NCBI GenBank assembly: GCA_049999805.1
Contig: JBNGIO010004925.1
Location: 1-20,944 of the forward strand
Source: Folioceros fuciformis
Taxonomy: Eukaryota > Anthocerotophyta > Anthocerotopsida > Anthocerotales
Direction: 5' to 3'
Length of the DNA stretch: 20,944 bases
Below are positions 1 to 8,131 of the stretch, one piece after another. Position 1 is the first letter of the stretch; each line of letters starts with the position of its first letter. The notes below the pieces were generated by a model. The model was not told the DNA's origin. It searched no databases and saw only the letters and a program-made list of their open reading frames with translations. A program made the translations under genes and the position numbers.

Positions 1-1698
1 GGTAATCCTTCTCTTCCTCCGACCACGAGATATGCGCAAACGGAAATCTTTCATCCTCATCTGCCTGTCCTTCCGTGTCCTCGGCTGAAGTGTACCCCTC
101 CGTCTCAGAGGGTGTCTCACCTGCGTACATATCCTTACTCCAAGACAGACACATTCTTCCTTCCTTAGCCTTTGGATCCCAGTCCACTGGTTTAAAGCCT
201 ACTTCCTTCCGCCCCCATTTAAACGTGCACCTGGCACCATCCATCCAGGTTCTGCCGATCAGCACCTCATAACCCGGGGCTTTCTGCCTGATCACGACAT
301 AGTCCATGAGGTAGGGGATAGTTCCAATATGGGTTAATACCCCAAGAATTTCTCCGACCGGTGCCATTTTTGACATATCCGCCAATCGCAAGACCTTGGC
401 AGTGTGCTCGATTTCCAAACCCAATTTCCGGGCTGTGTCTTCCGTCATAATATTTACTCCAAACCCTGTGTCTAAAGGTACTTTCTTAATTACACATCCC
501 GCGATTTCGATTTGCAGCTCGACAGGTCCTTGATCTGTCATGGTTACCAAATTCACAGCGTGTGTCCTTGGTCGCACCCTTGGCAGACTTGGTTTCCTCC
601 TTGGTTGTGCCATCTTCAATGCTCGCCTCAACTGCTGCCGATATCGCGGTGTATCTTGGAGCAATTGTCCGAAAGTCACCATGAATTTCTGATCCATGAT
701 GGCTTCCGCCAAATCCAGCACTCGTGATCTCCCCTTCTCTACCCCTGCCGTGGGTCGAGAGGTCGCATCCTTTGGCCCGTCCTGTTCCCTTGCTGGCGTG
801 GTCTTGGCTGGCCCCCCTTTTGTTGCCGCATCCTCCAGCGATTGATTCAACTCCTCTTGGATCATATCAACCACCTTCTGACGCACATCCGGAGGAAATC
901 CTAATTTCCTCATTTCATCCAGCCGCAAATCCTTTCCTCCTTCTTCTGCCTTCGGGCCCGCCCCCTCCCCGGGTCGTCGTTCTTCCTCCACGCGCGGTGC
1001 TGACTCCTCGGCCTGGTCGCCTGTAAATTCCTCCTTACCCGAATTTTGAGGGGGTTCCTGTGTCCTTGACAATTCCTGTTCCTCCTTGCTAATCGGAGTG
1101 GCGGGGTCTTCTGAACTGGAGGATGTAGTTTGGTCCTTTCCTCCATGCTCCCTCTGCCCCGACTGCTTGTTCTTTGCTGCTTTTGCTCGTCCCCGAGTTC
1201 GGATGGCCATCACAGGGGCTTCCTCGTAATATTGTCCGTCCAAGCTACCCAATCCTTCCAACTTCCTCAACATGCTTCCTTCCGCATCTTCCCATACAGC
1301 CATTAATGCGTCCGTCACCGGTATCGCAGGAGGAGCACTTGGTCCAGGGGCCTGAATCACCGCTGCTTGGGTGGGGGCAATCCTCACGTGTTTCCTTGGT
1401 GCAGCACATAAAACACTTCCAGCCACATGGCCCATTTGCTTGCAGTCAGTGCACAGCCTCTCATAGTCCCCATTTCCTTGGCGCGTCGCCGAGGGACAGC
1501 TGTTCGCAAAGTGCCCTATGACTCGACAATTATAGCACTGGATGGTTTTCAGCTGCGTCGGATTTCTGGGGGTCTGTCCTCGTATGGGTGCATTGTTACA
1601 TAAATGTGGAGGGTAGACCGTCTTGGGGTATCCCATCATGGGCATCGTTTCCTGAATTTGATAGGCGTCCTCCAAGTAAGCCTCCTCCTCCTCTTCTT
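1..1698 (-). CDS. Partial Gag-protease ORF of a Ty3/gypsy-like retrotransposon, cut by the copia LTR
   Basis: Reading the minus strand from about 1698 down to base 1 gives one frame with no stop (about 565 codons); it has no usual start and continues beyond the window. Near its beginning is a CCHC zinc knuckle (CYNCRVIGHFANSC, about 1537-1496), followed by a second, imperfect Cys-His cluster (CTDCKQMGH). A long Glu/Lys/Pro-rich charged linker follows, then a retropepsin-like domain with the active-site motif LDTGFGVNIM (about 478-450) and a downstream LIGRTWM block. The order nucleic-acid-binding Gag then aspartic protease is that of LTR retrotransposons; RT would lie to the left of the window. 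The N-terminal Gag is missing: the frame reaches the copia LTR and meets a stop just inside it. The lack of stops suggests recent activity or recent truncation. The assignment to Ty3/gypsy rather than another LTR clade is inferred from the protease style. Confidence 0.8.
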
Positions 1699-1717
1699 TG
1701 TAGGGTTATTAAAGCCC

Positions 1718-1807
1718 AATGTGCTTAGGCTAATGTGTTTAGTCTAAGATTAGTGTCTAGTTAATGTGCTTAGACTAATGTGTTTAGTCTAAGATTAGTG
1801 TCTAGTT
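1718..1807 (+). repeat. Two tandem 45-bp repeats in U3 of the LTR
   Basis: 1718-1762 and 1763-1807 are direct repeats with a single mismatch (TTAGG versus TTAGA). The pair recurs in the 3' LTR at 4555-4644. Duplicated U3 blocks in LTRs often act as enhancers; that role is inferred here. Confidence 0.93.
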
Positions 1808-1822
1808 AAGTATAATTAGTTT

Positions 1823-1842
1823 AGATTAGCTTAAGCTAATCT
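1823..1842. repeat. Perfect 20-bp palindrome in the LTR
   Basis: AGATTAGCTTAAGCTAATCT equals its own reverse complement. It is unchanged in the 3' LTR (4660-4679). It could be a dimeric factor-binding site or a cruciform; function unknown. Confidence 0.95.
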
Positions 1843-1843
1843 G

Positions 1844-1892
1844 TAGGAAGCTTCTTGCGCAGCTTCCTGTGAGCTTCTTGTGAAGCTTCCTA
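1844..1892. repeat. Inverted repeat with 11-bp arms in the LTR
   Basis: TAGGAAGCTTC (1844-1854) is the reverse complement of GAAGCTTCCTA (1882-1892). The 27-bp spacer carries further AGCTTCCTGTGAGCTTCTTG-type partial copies. It sits directly upstream of the TATA box and recurs in the 3' LTR at 4681-4729. Confidence 0.88.
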
Positions 1893-1910
1893 GGGAGCTC
1901 TTCTAGAGGG

Positions 1911-1918
1911 TATAAATA
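1911..1918 (+). promoter_or_regulatory. TATA box of the copia LTR promoter
   Basis: TATAAATA lies about 115 bp before the LTR end; the same motif is at 4748 in the 3' LTR. Transcription would be expected to start about 25-35 bp downstream, near the ACTACTCTCA segment. Confidence 0.75.
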
Positions 1919-2027
1919 CCCCCTTGAGCTCCCTTGCCAACTACTCTCATTGTGACTTCTTTTTCTCCTCTCCTCTCTGCCTCCTCTTCTCCTCTCCTCC
2001 ACCATGCTCCTCTAGTGATCCTACAAG

Positions 2028-2038
2028 TGGTATCAGAG
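2028..2038 (+). promoter_or_regulatory. Primer-binding site (initiator tRNA-Met)
   Basis: TGGTATCAGAG begins two bases after the terminal CA of the 5' LTR. It matches the plant consensus complementary to the 3' end of initiator tRNA-Met, the usual minus-strand primer of copia elements. Confidence 0.93.
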
Positions 2039-2100
2039 TAGGTTGTGGAGCAGGTTGTGGAGCAAGACCATGAAGATGGCCATCTAAGAGGGGGAGGGGC

Positions 2101-2287
2101 GCCACGCAGGCGCCATCTCGACGCCATGTAGGCGCCACCTAGTCGCCACGCGGGCGCCACTTGGGCACCACCTCGGCGCTACCCAGGTGCCACTTGGGCG
2201 CCACGCGGGCTCCACTGGGCGCCACCTGGGTGCCATCAGGGCGCCACTTGGACGCCACCTAGGCGCCACCGGGCACCACGTGGGCGC
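2101..2287 (+). repeat. 11-bp GC-rich minisatellite in the retrotransposon leader, about 17 copies
   Basis: The stretch splits into consecutive units of about 11 bp that start GCCAC (or GCCAT) and end GGC or GGGC, with consensus close to GCCACNNNGGC. A few units are 9, 10 or 12 bp. The array lies between the primer-binding site and the gag start, the region that carries packaging and translation-control signals in retroelements. The open frames on either strand here are a by-product of the repeat. Confidence 0.85.
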
Positions 2288-2576
2288 CCGTGACGCGCGA
2301 AACGAGCGTGCCAGTGAAGCGAGGACCCGATTGACGAGCGCCGGAAAGTGAACAAATCGCAGACGCCGGGAGCGAGAGTGTGGGCGCCGTATTGACCCCG
2401 GCTGAGGAAGTAAGGATCTCGATCAGACATAGGAGGACATTCCTGTTATGAGCGACAGAGGCCCAAGTTGTGGACATACGATTCGGAAGAAGTTATGAGG
2501 GTAACCTGTAGAATCTACATTTCATTTCGACCAATTTCAAACTAGCTTTTTGGTTGATTTGGATCGATTTTGAAGC

Positions 2577-3404
2577 ATGACGTCCTCAGATAACGTCATG
2601 TTCAATATCGAGAAGTTATATGGTACTAACTTCCCGTTCTGGAAAGAACAAGTGTATAATGTTCTAGTACGGAAGAAGCAGATCAAGCCCATCAAGCTGC
2701 TAGGAGTGAAACCTGTTAGCATGACTCAGGATGAGTGGCAGGATCTAGATGAGCTTGCTAGGTCTACCATCATGCTAACAGTGTCGAAGTCGGTCTACTT
2801 CAACGTGAAAGTCAAGACCACAAGTTTCGAGCTATGGCAGAAGCTGTGTGACTTGTATGAGAAGCAAAGTGCGGCTTCTCAGGTGTATTGGTTGAAACAG
2901 CTGGTGGACTTGAAGATGAAGCAAGGGACGAGGATGTCCGATCATCTAAAGGAGTTCAATACCATTTTCAGCCAGCTCTCATCTCAAGGTATCTCGTTCC
3001 CAGATTCCGTGAGAGCTATGTTTCTGTTGGTCACATTACCAGAGAGCTGGGACACCTTTCGTACGGCTCTGAGTAATTCCGCTCCTGCCAGTGGTCTTAC
3101 TGTTGTAAATGTAAAAGGTAGCCTGTTAACAGAGGAGGTGAACAGGAAGAATATGGAACCTTCGAAAGGTTCTAATGCCCTCATGGTGAGAGGAAGGTCC
3201 ACTTCAAAGGGGAAGTACAAGGAGCGAAGTTCTTCCCGTAGCAAATCTCGTAGTCGTAACAATGTTGAGTGTTACCATTGTCACAAGAAGGGTCACATCA
3301 GAAGGGACTGCGAGAAGTTCAAGAAGGAAAAAGGCAAGGAGAAGAAGCAAAGCAACAGCAAGGTATTGACTTTGATGAGATTTTCTCACCAGTTGTCAAA
3401 ATGA
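2577..3404 (+). CDS. Copia-type Gag with zinc knuckle
   Basis: The frame starts at ATG 2577, about 550 bp after the primer-binding site, and gives 275 aa. Residues about 14-25 hold the YGTNFPFWKEQV motif typical of copia Gag N-termini. A UBN2-type capsid-like region follows (LWQKLCDLYEKQS, LKQLVDLKMKQGTRMSDHL, FLLVTLPESWDTF). The C-terminal third is basic and Ser/Arg-rich, with one CCHC knuckle (CYHCHKKGHIRRDC) near residues 233-246. The last 13 or so residues are foreign to Gag: they come from reading the RT sequence in a wrong frame after an internal deletion near 3345-3362. All recognisable Gag domains are therefore present and the product might still assemble particles. No protease is encoded in the element. 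Confidence 0.9.
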   Translation: MTSSDNVMFNIEKLYGTNFPFWKEQVYNVLVRKKQIKPIKLLGVKPVSMTQDEWQDLDELARSTIMLTVSKSVYFNVKVKTTSFELWQKLCDLYEKQSAASQVYWLKQLVDLKMKQGTRMSDHLKEFNTIFSQLSSQGISFPDSVRAMFLLVTLPESWDTFRTALSNSAPASGLTVVNVKGSLLTEEVNRKNMEPSKGSNALMVRGRSTSKGKYKERSSSRSKSRSRNNVECYHCHKKGHIRRDCEKFKKEKGKEKKQSNSKVLTLMRFSHQLSK

Positions 3405-4493
3405 CTACCTTGAGATGTGTTCTTGGTCTGGTTGCGAGGAACGACATGGAACTTGTCCAGATGGATGTGAAGTCGGCATTTCTGCATGGTGATCTCCAGG
3501 AAGAGGTATACATACAGCAACTAGAGGGTTTCATTGAGAAGGGCAAAGAGAGTCTGGTGTGCAAGTTAAAGAAGAGCCTTTATGGTTTGAAGCAGGCACC
3601 CAGGGAGTGGTATTTCAAGTTCCACTCATTTATGCTTTCTCAAGGCTACAAGCATAGCGATATGGATCATTGCCTCTATACGAAGCAAGCTAACGATGGA
3701 AGCTTGCTCATTCTAGTCCTCTATGTGGATGATATGCTTATTGCTGGGACTAACAGTGATGAGATTTTAGCATTGCAGTCAAAGTTGAATGGTCGCTTTG
3801 ACATGACAGACTTGGGGGAGGCAAGCCATATTCTTGGCATGCGTATTCGTCGAGACAGACAGAAGCGTTTGATGTACTTGTCTCAGACAGAATACATTAA
3901 CAAGGTGCTTCAACGTTTTAATATGGAGAAGGGGAAGGTCTTAAGTACTCCGTTGCCTCCATATGTGAAACTTTCGAGCAAGGATTGCCCAAGTTCTGCG
4001 GAGGATAAAGCTGAAATGGAGAAGGTTCCATACTCATCAGCTGTAGGGAGTTTGATGTATGCAATGATTGCTACACGTCTTGACATTGCTTTTGCAGTGG
4101 GAGTGGTTAGCAGGTTCATGTCAAACCCTGGCAGGAAGCATTGGGAGGCAGTGAAAGGAGTTATGAGGTATTTGAATGGTACAAAAGCTTTGTGCTTATG
4201 TTTTGGTAGTGACTGTTTCAAGGGTGAGCTGTTTTGGTTTTGAATGTTTCAAGGGTGAGCTGCCAGTGTTGCATTGTGATAGCCAGAGTGCTATCCAATT
4301 GGCGAAGAATCCAGCGTTTCATGCGAAGACCAAACATGTGGAAGTGAAGTATCACTTCATTCGAGAGGTCTTGGAAGACAAGAGGGTACAGCTTGTCAAA
4401 GTTCACACCAGTCAGAACCCTGCAGATGTTCTTACCAAGGGGCTCCCTACGGAGCAATTCGCACAAGCTCGGATACTCATGGGCATGAGCTAG
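3362..4493 (+). pseudogene. Copia Pol remnant: truncated reverse transcriptase and RNase H tail
   Basis: From 3362 the frame reads GIDFDEIFSPVVKMTTLR, the usual start of the copia RVT_2 core, without any upstream protease or integrase. DVKSAFLHGDL (first catalytic Asp) and LYVDDMLIAG (YVDD box at 3722-3733) are intact, as are the later VGSLMYAM and RYLNGTK blocks. This frame stops at 4241-4243. The remaining RNase H piece (LHCDSQSAIQLA to LTKGLP) continues in another frame to TAG 4491-4493. The segment that should carry the first RNase H Asp and the TEAEY Glu is missing. Pol is thus in a different frame from Gag and lacks integrase and a complete RNase H; it cannot work on its own. Confidence 0.9.
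4214..4262 (+). repeat. 18-bp direct repeat at the RT/RNase H break
   Basis: TGTTTCAAGGGTGAGCTG occurs at 4214-4231 and again at 4245-4262, 31 bp apart. The offset is not a multiple of three and moves the RNase H remnant out of the RT frame. It coincides with the point where RNase H sequence is missing. Confidence 0.9.
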
Positions 4494-4524
4494 ACCACTC
4501 TCTTATGAAGGTAAATTGGCCTTT

Positions 4525-4535
4525 AAGTGGGAGGT
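4525..4535 (+). promoter_or_regulatory. Polypurine tract of the copia element
   Basis: AAGTGGGAGGT ends directly at the 3' LTR, where plant copia elements carry the plus-strand priming site. Confidence 0.85.
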
Positions 4536-4862
4536 TGTAGGGTTATTAAAGCCCAATGTGCTTAGGCTAATGTGTTTAGTCTAAGATTAGTGTCTAGTTA
4601 ATGTGCTTAGACTAATGTGTTTAGTCTAAGATTAGTGTCTAGTTAAGTATCACTAGTTTAGATTAGCTTAAGCTAATCTGTAGGAAGCTTCTTGCGCAGC
4701 TTCCTGTGAGCTTCTTGTGAAGCTTCCTAGGGAGGTTTTCTAGAGGGTATAAATACCCCCTTGAGCTCCCTTGCCAACTACTCTCAATGTGACCTCTTTT
4801 TCTCCTCTCCTCTCTGCCTCCTCTTCTCCTCTCCTCCACCATGCTCCTCTAGTGATCCTACA
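4536..4862 (+). repeat. 3' LTR of the copia element
   Basis: It is 327 bp, colinear with 1699-2025 and differs at six positions in three clusters of two (near the AGTATNANTAG, GGGAGNTNTTC and CTCANTGTGACNTC segments). It contains the same 45-bp duplication (4555-4644), palindrome (4660-4679) and TATA box (4748). Confidence 0.95.
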
Positions 4863-6582
4863 CCTTGGCTAGTGCTTGTTTCTAGGCCAAGCTACAACTT
4901 AGATCGAAGCAGCTAGCCTTCTTGGCCTTCCTCACAAGCGTCCTCGTGCCAAGTATGTTGCCTTTGGTGGGTTGCTGCCCTACTTGCCTGCCTTGTGACA
5001 AGCCTACCTCTTGTGTACAGCCTCGAGCCCAGCGGTAAGCCTTCGCACCTCAAATGAACTAATGTTAGAGCTGGGCTCCCTCTTCTCGAAAGCCAACCTC
5101 CTATAGTACTAGTCCTATTTCTCAATGGCGCCTCATGTTGTCAAGCTACTTGGCAGCCTCTCCTTATTGCCCTCCTTGCTACCCCCTCCCCTCCCTACTA
5201 TCCGGCCTTTGGACTCTAGTCGGATTTTTGATGGATCCTTATTAGAAAGGGTGAAAGAAGCAACCCATGACATTGGGGCGAAAATGGTGGAGAGCCTGGC
5301 TTTGGCATTCTGCATGGTGGCCACCAAGGAGGAGGAAAACGTGGCTACGTCCGCCCAAATGGTAGAAATGATGGTTGAGGTGGACACTGTTTGGATTGTG
5401 AAGGAGGAAGCTACTTGCTAGAAGAAGGAGACGAAGGCTACTGTTTAACACGCATTAAACTACGGAAGGCAGCCTAATTTGTGAGGGACATGGAAAAATG
5501 TAGAGATGTGCAGTAATTCTTCTTTTATTACAACAGATCGTTTAGATTATTGTTCATGTTCTTATGGCAGTGCCTGTGAAGAGGTGTGACAGTTGAGCAA
5601 GATGTCTGTTCAGGCAGCGGGTGTCGGTTCATTGAGTGGCGCAAACTGTCTTGTTGGTGGGTCTTCATCACTCCTGCTTAGTTCAAGCCATCTCAAGAAT
5701 GCTGCTTACTTGCAATGTTCACTAATCCTAGGGATGCTGTTAGTGACTCATGGCAGATTCTAGGTGGTGACTTCGTGAATAAGTCAACAAGGTTAGATTC
5801 TGTGGGGATGTAGACTATTTTAACAATACTGTTGGTAGATCAAATCGCATAGACCTTCTGCAGTTATATGTTGGTTTGTTTTCCGAGCGATCATGGGTCG
5901 ACTCACCGTGCCCACATTTGTTGTTCACTCGGGGCTCCTGCTTTGTCTCAAGTTGTGAAGAACATAGAAGAAATCCTAAAAGGTAGTGGTGCAAGTTGCT
6001 TTTCACTTGTCGAAACGATCATAATGTAGGCACCCTATATCTCATGACTTCTTGACACATGTAGATGGCTGGCAGGAACAGAATTGCCATGAGCACGCAT
6101 CTCAAGTAATGTTTACATTGCGTTCGTGGCATGCTCTGTCCGTCCCCCATATACTGGATCACTCTGTTTTTGGGGTGGTCTATGGGCAATAGCCGCAAAC
6201 GGAAGTTTCCGTATGTGGCTGTTGTTGATGGACTGTTTACCATTTTAGTAAGTCTTATTAATTATAACCATTTACATATTGGGTCGATCTTCCCATCATT
6301 GGAACACTAACCCCGTATGTTTGCAAGTATCATGCAGTCGTTCACGAGAAAGCCCGCCTCCATTGCAACTCGCCCTTTTTGCAGCCTGCCTCCATTGCCG
6401 CCCTACGAGAATTGCATTGCTCACACTGTTGTTCGCAGGCCGTCCTTGCTCGCAGGCTGTCCTCTCCGCAGGCCAATTGCCTCGCTTGTGGCTTGGACAA
6501 TTCTCACTTGCAGCTTAGACAACTCTCACTTGTCTATTGCCAATTCTCCTTGTTTAGGTTCAATTTTTTTCATTGAAGAACA
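4863..6582. other. Gene-poor stretch between the copia element and the Myb-like ORF
   Basis: I see no recognisable gene here. The longest plus-strand frame, 5125-5421 (98 codons, ATG in the context TCAATGG), has a hydrophobic Leu/Pro-rich start and a Met/Glu/Val-rich end and matches no family I know; two further stops follow soon. No protein similarity to the Gag-protease ORF left of the copia element is visible on the minus strand just after 4862. From about 6380 to 6570 there are short degenerate repeats around GCAGGC and ACAATTCTCACTTG, which probably form a pyrimidine-rich leader for the following ORF. Confidence 0.5.
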
Positions 6583-7474
6583 ATGGACCTCCCGAACTTG
6601 CTGGAATCTTCTATTTCTTCTTCTCAATATATTGCACCGTCTTCTCAACCCCCTGTACTACTCACAGCACGAGCTCCAGCACCTGTGGTTGTCACCAAGC
6701 CAAAGGTCAACTTTGCAGCATGCAACACTTTTGCCTTGATTGCAGCTTTTGAAGACATCTACAGGGAGCACCTTCAGCGGGGGAATTTGGCAGCCCACCA
6801 CTGTGACAACATTGCCGTGCTAATTTCTCCTTTGTGTCAAGGTTTTCAGCTTACGGGAATTCAATGCAGGAATAAGATGAACAGTTTGAAGCGGCAATAT
6901 AAAGCGGAGGCCAAGAAGCTCACAACCAGGGTGTATGCCTTGGGTGTTTTGGGAGGCCATGGATGCATTCATGAATGACAATCCTAAGGTAGTTGGAATT
7001 TCGAACTCTCATGATCCTGGGCTTGTTGATTTGACGACTTCAGATTGCTGCTCCAAGCAAGCTGCTGTTCCTCTCAGCACTGTTGAAGACCCCTTTGTTT
7101 CTACGGCGGACCCCCCACATGTGGCTACTATTTCACCGAGCTTGCTAGCCTCTTTACCATTGGAAGAAGAATGTGGTGAATCTCCTACAAGAAAGGTAAC
7201 CAAGTTGAAGGGTGTAACAACTAAGAAAGCCAAGACTAGAAAGCGTAGGTCTGATGAATCAGGGCTTGATAGAATAGGTGATAGTATTTTTAGGTTTGCT
7301 GAGGTTTTTGCGAAGATTGAGACAGTAAAGTTAGAGAGCATGCAAGTTGCGGAGAAGAGTAGACTAGAATAGAGCTTAAAAATCTTAGAGCTGCAACAAT
7401 ACATGTAGTTGGAGGTTGCAAAGCTGCTAGTATAGTCGTATAAAAGAGCAAGGAGCAGCTCCCCTTCGAACTAG
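6583..7474 (+). pseudogene. Decayed Myb/SANT-like (trihelix) protein, PIF/Harbinger-associated type
   Basis: The ORF starts at ATG 6583 in a good context (ACAATGG). Residues about 47-110 resemble the Myb/SANT-like domain found in plant trihelix-type proteins and PIF/Harbinger ORF1: FALIAAFEDIYREHLQRGN, then GIQCRNKMNSLKRQYK. The frame ends at 6978, but the normal continuation (WEAMDAFMNDNPKVVGI) sits in another frame from about 6940, so there is one frameshift. That second frame carries a Lys/Arg-rich nuclear-localisation-like stretch (KKAKTRKRR) and a C-terminal helix (IFRFAEVFAKIETVKLE), then TAG stops at 7370, 7406, 7433 and 7472 with family-like sequence (LELQQYM, LEVAKLL) between them. 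The Trp expected in helix 1 and in the HWDN motif appear as Cys (FAACNT, HHCDN). A DNA-binding accessory role for transposition is inferred from the family. Confidence 0.72.
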
Positions 7475-7542
7475 CTACAAGTGTTGTTCGTATTATAAGA
7501 AATGCTCAAAAACTATGAATGTGAATTTCTGACTTCGGTCTT

Positions 7543-7994
7543 CATGAAAAAATACAAACAAGCACTTCAAAGAAAGCTTGTTCAAGTGCTTCACAATGAT
7601 GCATAGCACGTTTTGTTTGGACAAGTTTGCTTTTCGAAACAAAGCCTGAAAGTAACGGGATTGTTGTTTGTGTTGTGTGAAAGCATAGAAACTAGAAACC
7701 ATCATATCTCACTCCAGTTGTGATGAAAAAAATGCAAGTGAGCACTTCAAAGAAATCTTGTTTCAAGCGCTTCATAATGATGCATAGCACATTTCATTTT
7801 GACAAGTTTGCATTTAGGAAAGAAGCCTAAAACTAACGGGATTGTTGTTTGTGTTTTATGAAAGCATAGAAACTAGAAACCACCGTATCTCACTCTAGTT
7901 ATGACGAAAAAAATGCAAGGGAGCACTTCAAACAAAGCTCGTTTCAAGGCTTCACAATGATGCATAGCACGTTTCATTTGGACAAGTTTTTAGT
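7543..7994 (+). repeat. Tandem repeat of about 180 bp, about 2.5 copies
   Basis: Copies start near 7543, 7722 and 7903; the last is partial. Each opens with GATGAAAAAA-like sequence, followed by a cassette with GAGCACTTCAAA, TTCAAG..CTTCA, AATGATGCATAGCAC, GACAAGTTT, ACGGGATTGTTGTTTGTG and GCATAGAAACTAGAAACCA. A weaker relic of the same unit may lie just upstream (7490-7542). Copies differ by scattered substitutions and small indels. In the first copy, 7560-7591 forms a hairpin with arms AAGCACTT and AAGTGCTT. Confidence 0.88.
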
Positions 7995-8048
7995 TTGGAA
8001 TGTAACTTGAAAGCAACGGTCATTGAGACCAGTCGCCATTGAGAGTCG

Positions 8049-8059
8049 CCCCCCCCCCC
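8049..8059 (+). repeat. Poly-C run of 11
   Basis: Eleven consecutive C bases between GAGAGTCG and TTGCTACT. A homopolymer of this length is prone to slippage and to base-count errors in assemblies. Confidence 0.9.
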
Positions 8060-8131
8060 TTGCTACTAGACAATACATGTAGAGAGAATAAGAACCAGCT
8101 ATTATTTGCGTATTTGAATATGTGAGTGAAA

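Larger units (their letters stand above)
1699..2025 (+). repeat. 5' LTR of the copia element
   Basis: It is 327 bp and aligns without gaps to 4536-4862, with 6 substitutions in three adjacent pairs (about 98.2 % identity). It contains a 45-bp tandem duplication, a 20-bp perfect palindrome, a larger inverted repeat, a TATA box at 1911, and a downstream pyrimidine tract before the terminal CA. These positions suggest U3 up to about 1940 and R/U5 in the pyrimidine-rich remainder; the exact transcription start is inferred, not visible. Confidence 0.95.
1699..4862 (+). mobile_element. Ty1/copia LTR retrotransposon, internally deleted, non-autonomous (3164 bp)
   Basis: Two direct 327-bp LTRs bound the element; each starts TGTAGG and ends CCTACA, giving 6-bp terminal inverted repeats. 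Directly inside the 5' LTR is a primer-binding site matching initiator tRNA-Met, and directly before the 3' LTR is a purine-rich tract. The interior encodes a complete copia-type Gag joined to the middle of reverse transcriptase, so protease, integrase and the RT N-terminus are absent. Most of RNase H is also gone. Autonomous plant copia elements are usually near 5 kb, so about 2 kb is missing. The bases just outside (TTCTT on the left, CCTTG on the right) do not form a target-site duplication. Confidence 0.93.

Noticed and set aside
512-1521. Plus-strand ORFs at 512-727, 724-1026 and 1174-1521
   Set aside because: They are antisense shadows of the uninterrupted minus-strand Gag-protease frame.
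2101-2287. CRISPR-like array
   Set aside because: Units are contiguous 11-mers without unique spacers, in a plant retrotransposon leader.
1903-2477. Several minus-strand ORFs rich in MAP/WRPSG repeats
   Set aside because: They are translations of the 11-bp GC repeat and LTR on the wrong strand, with no start context or domain.
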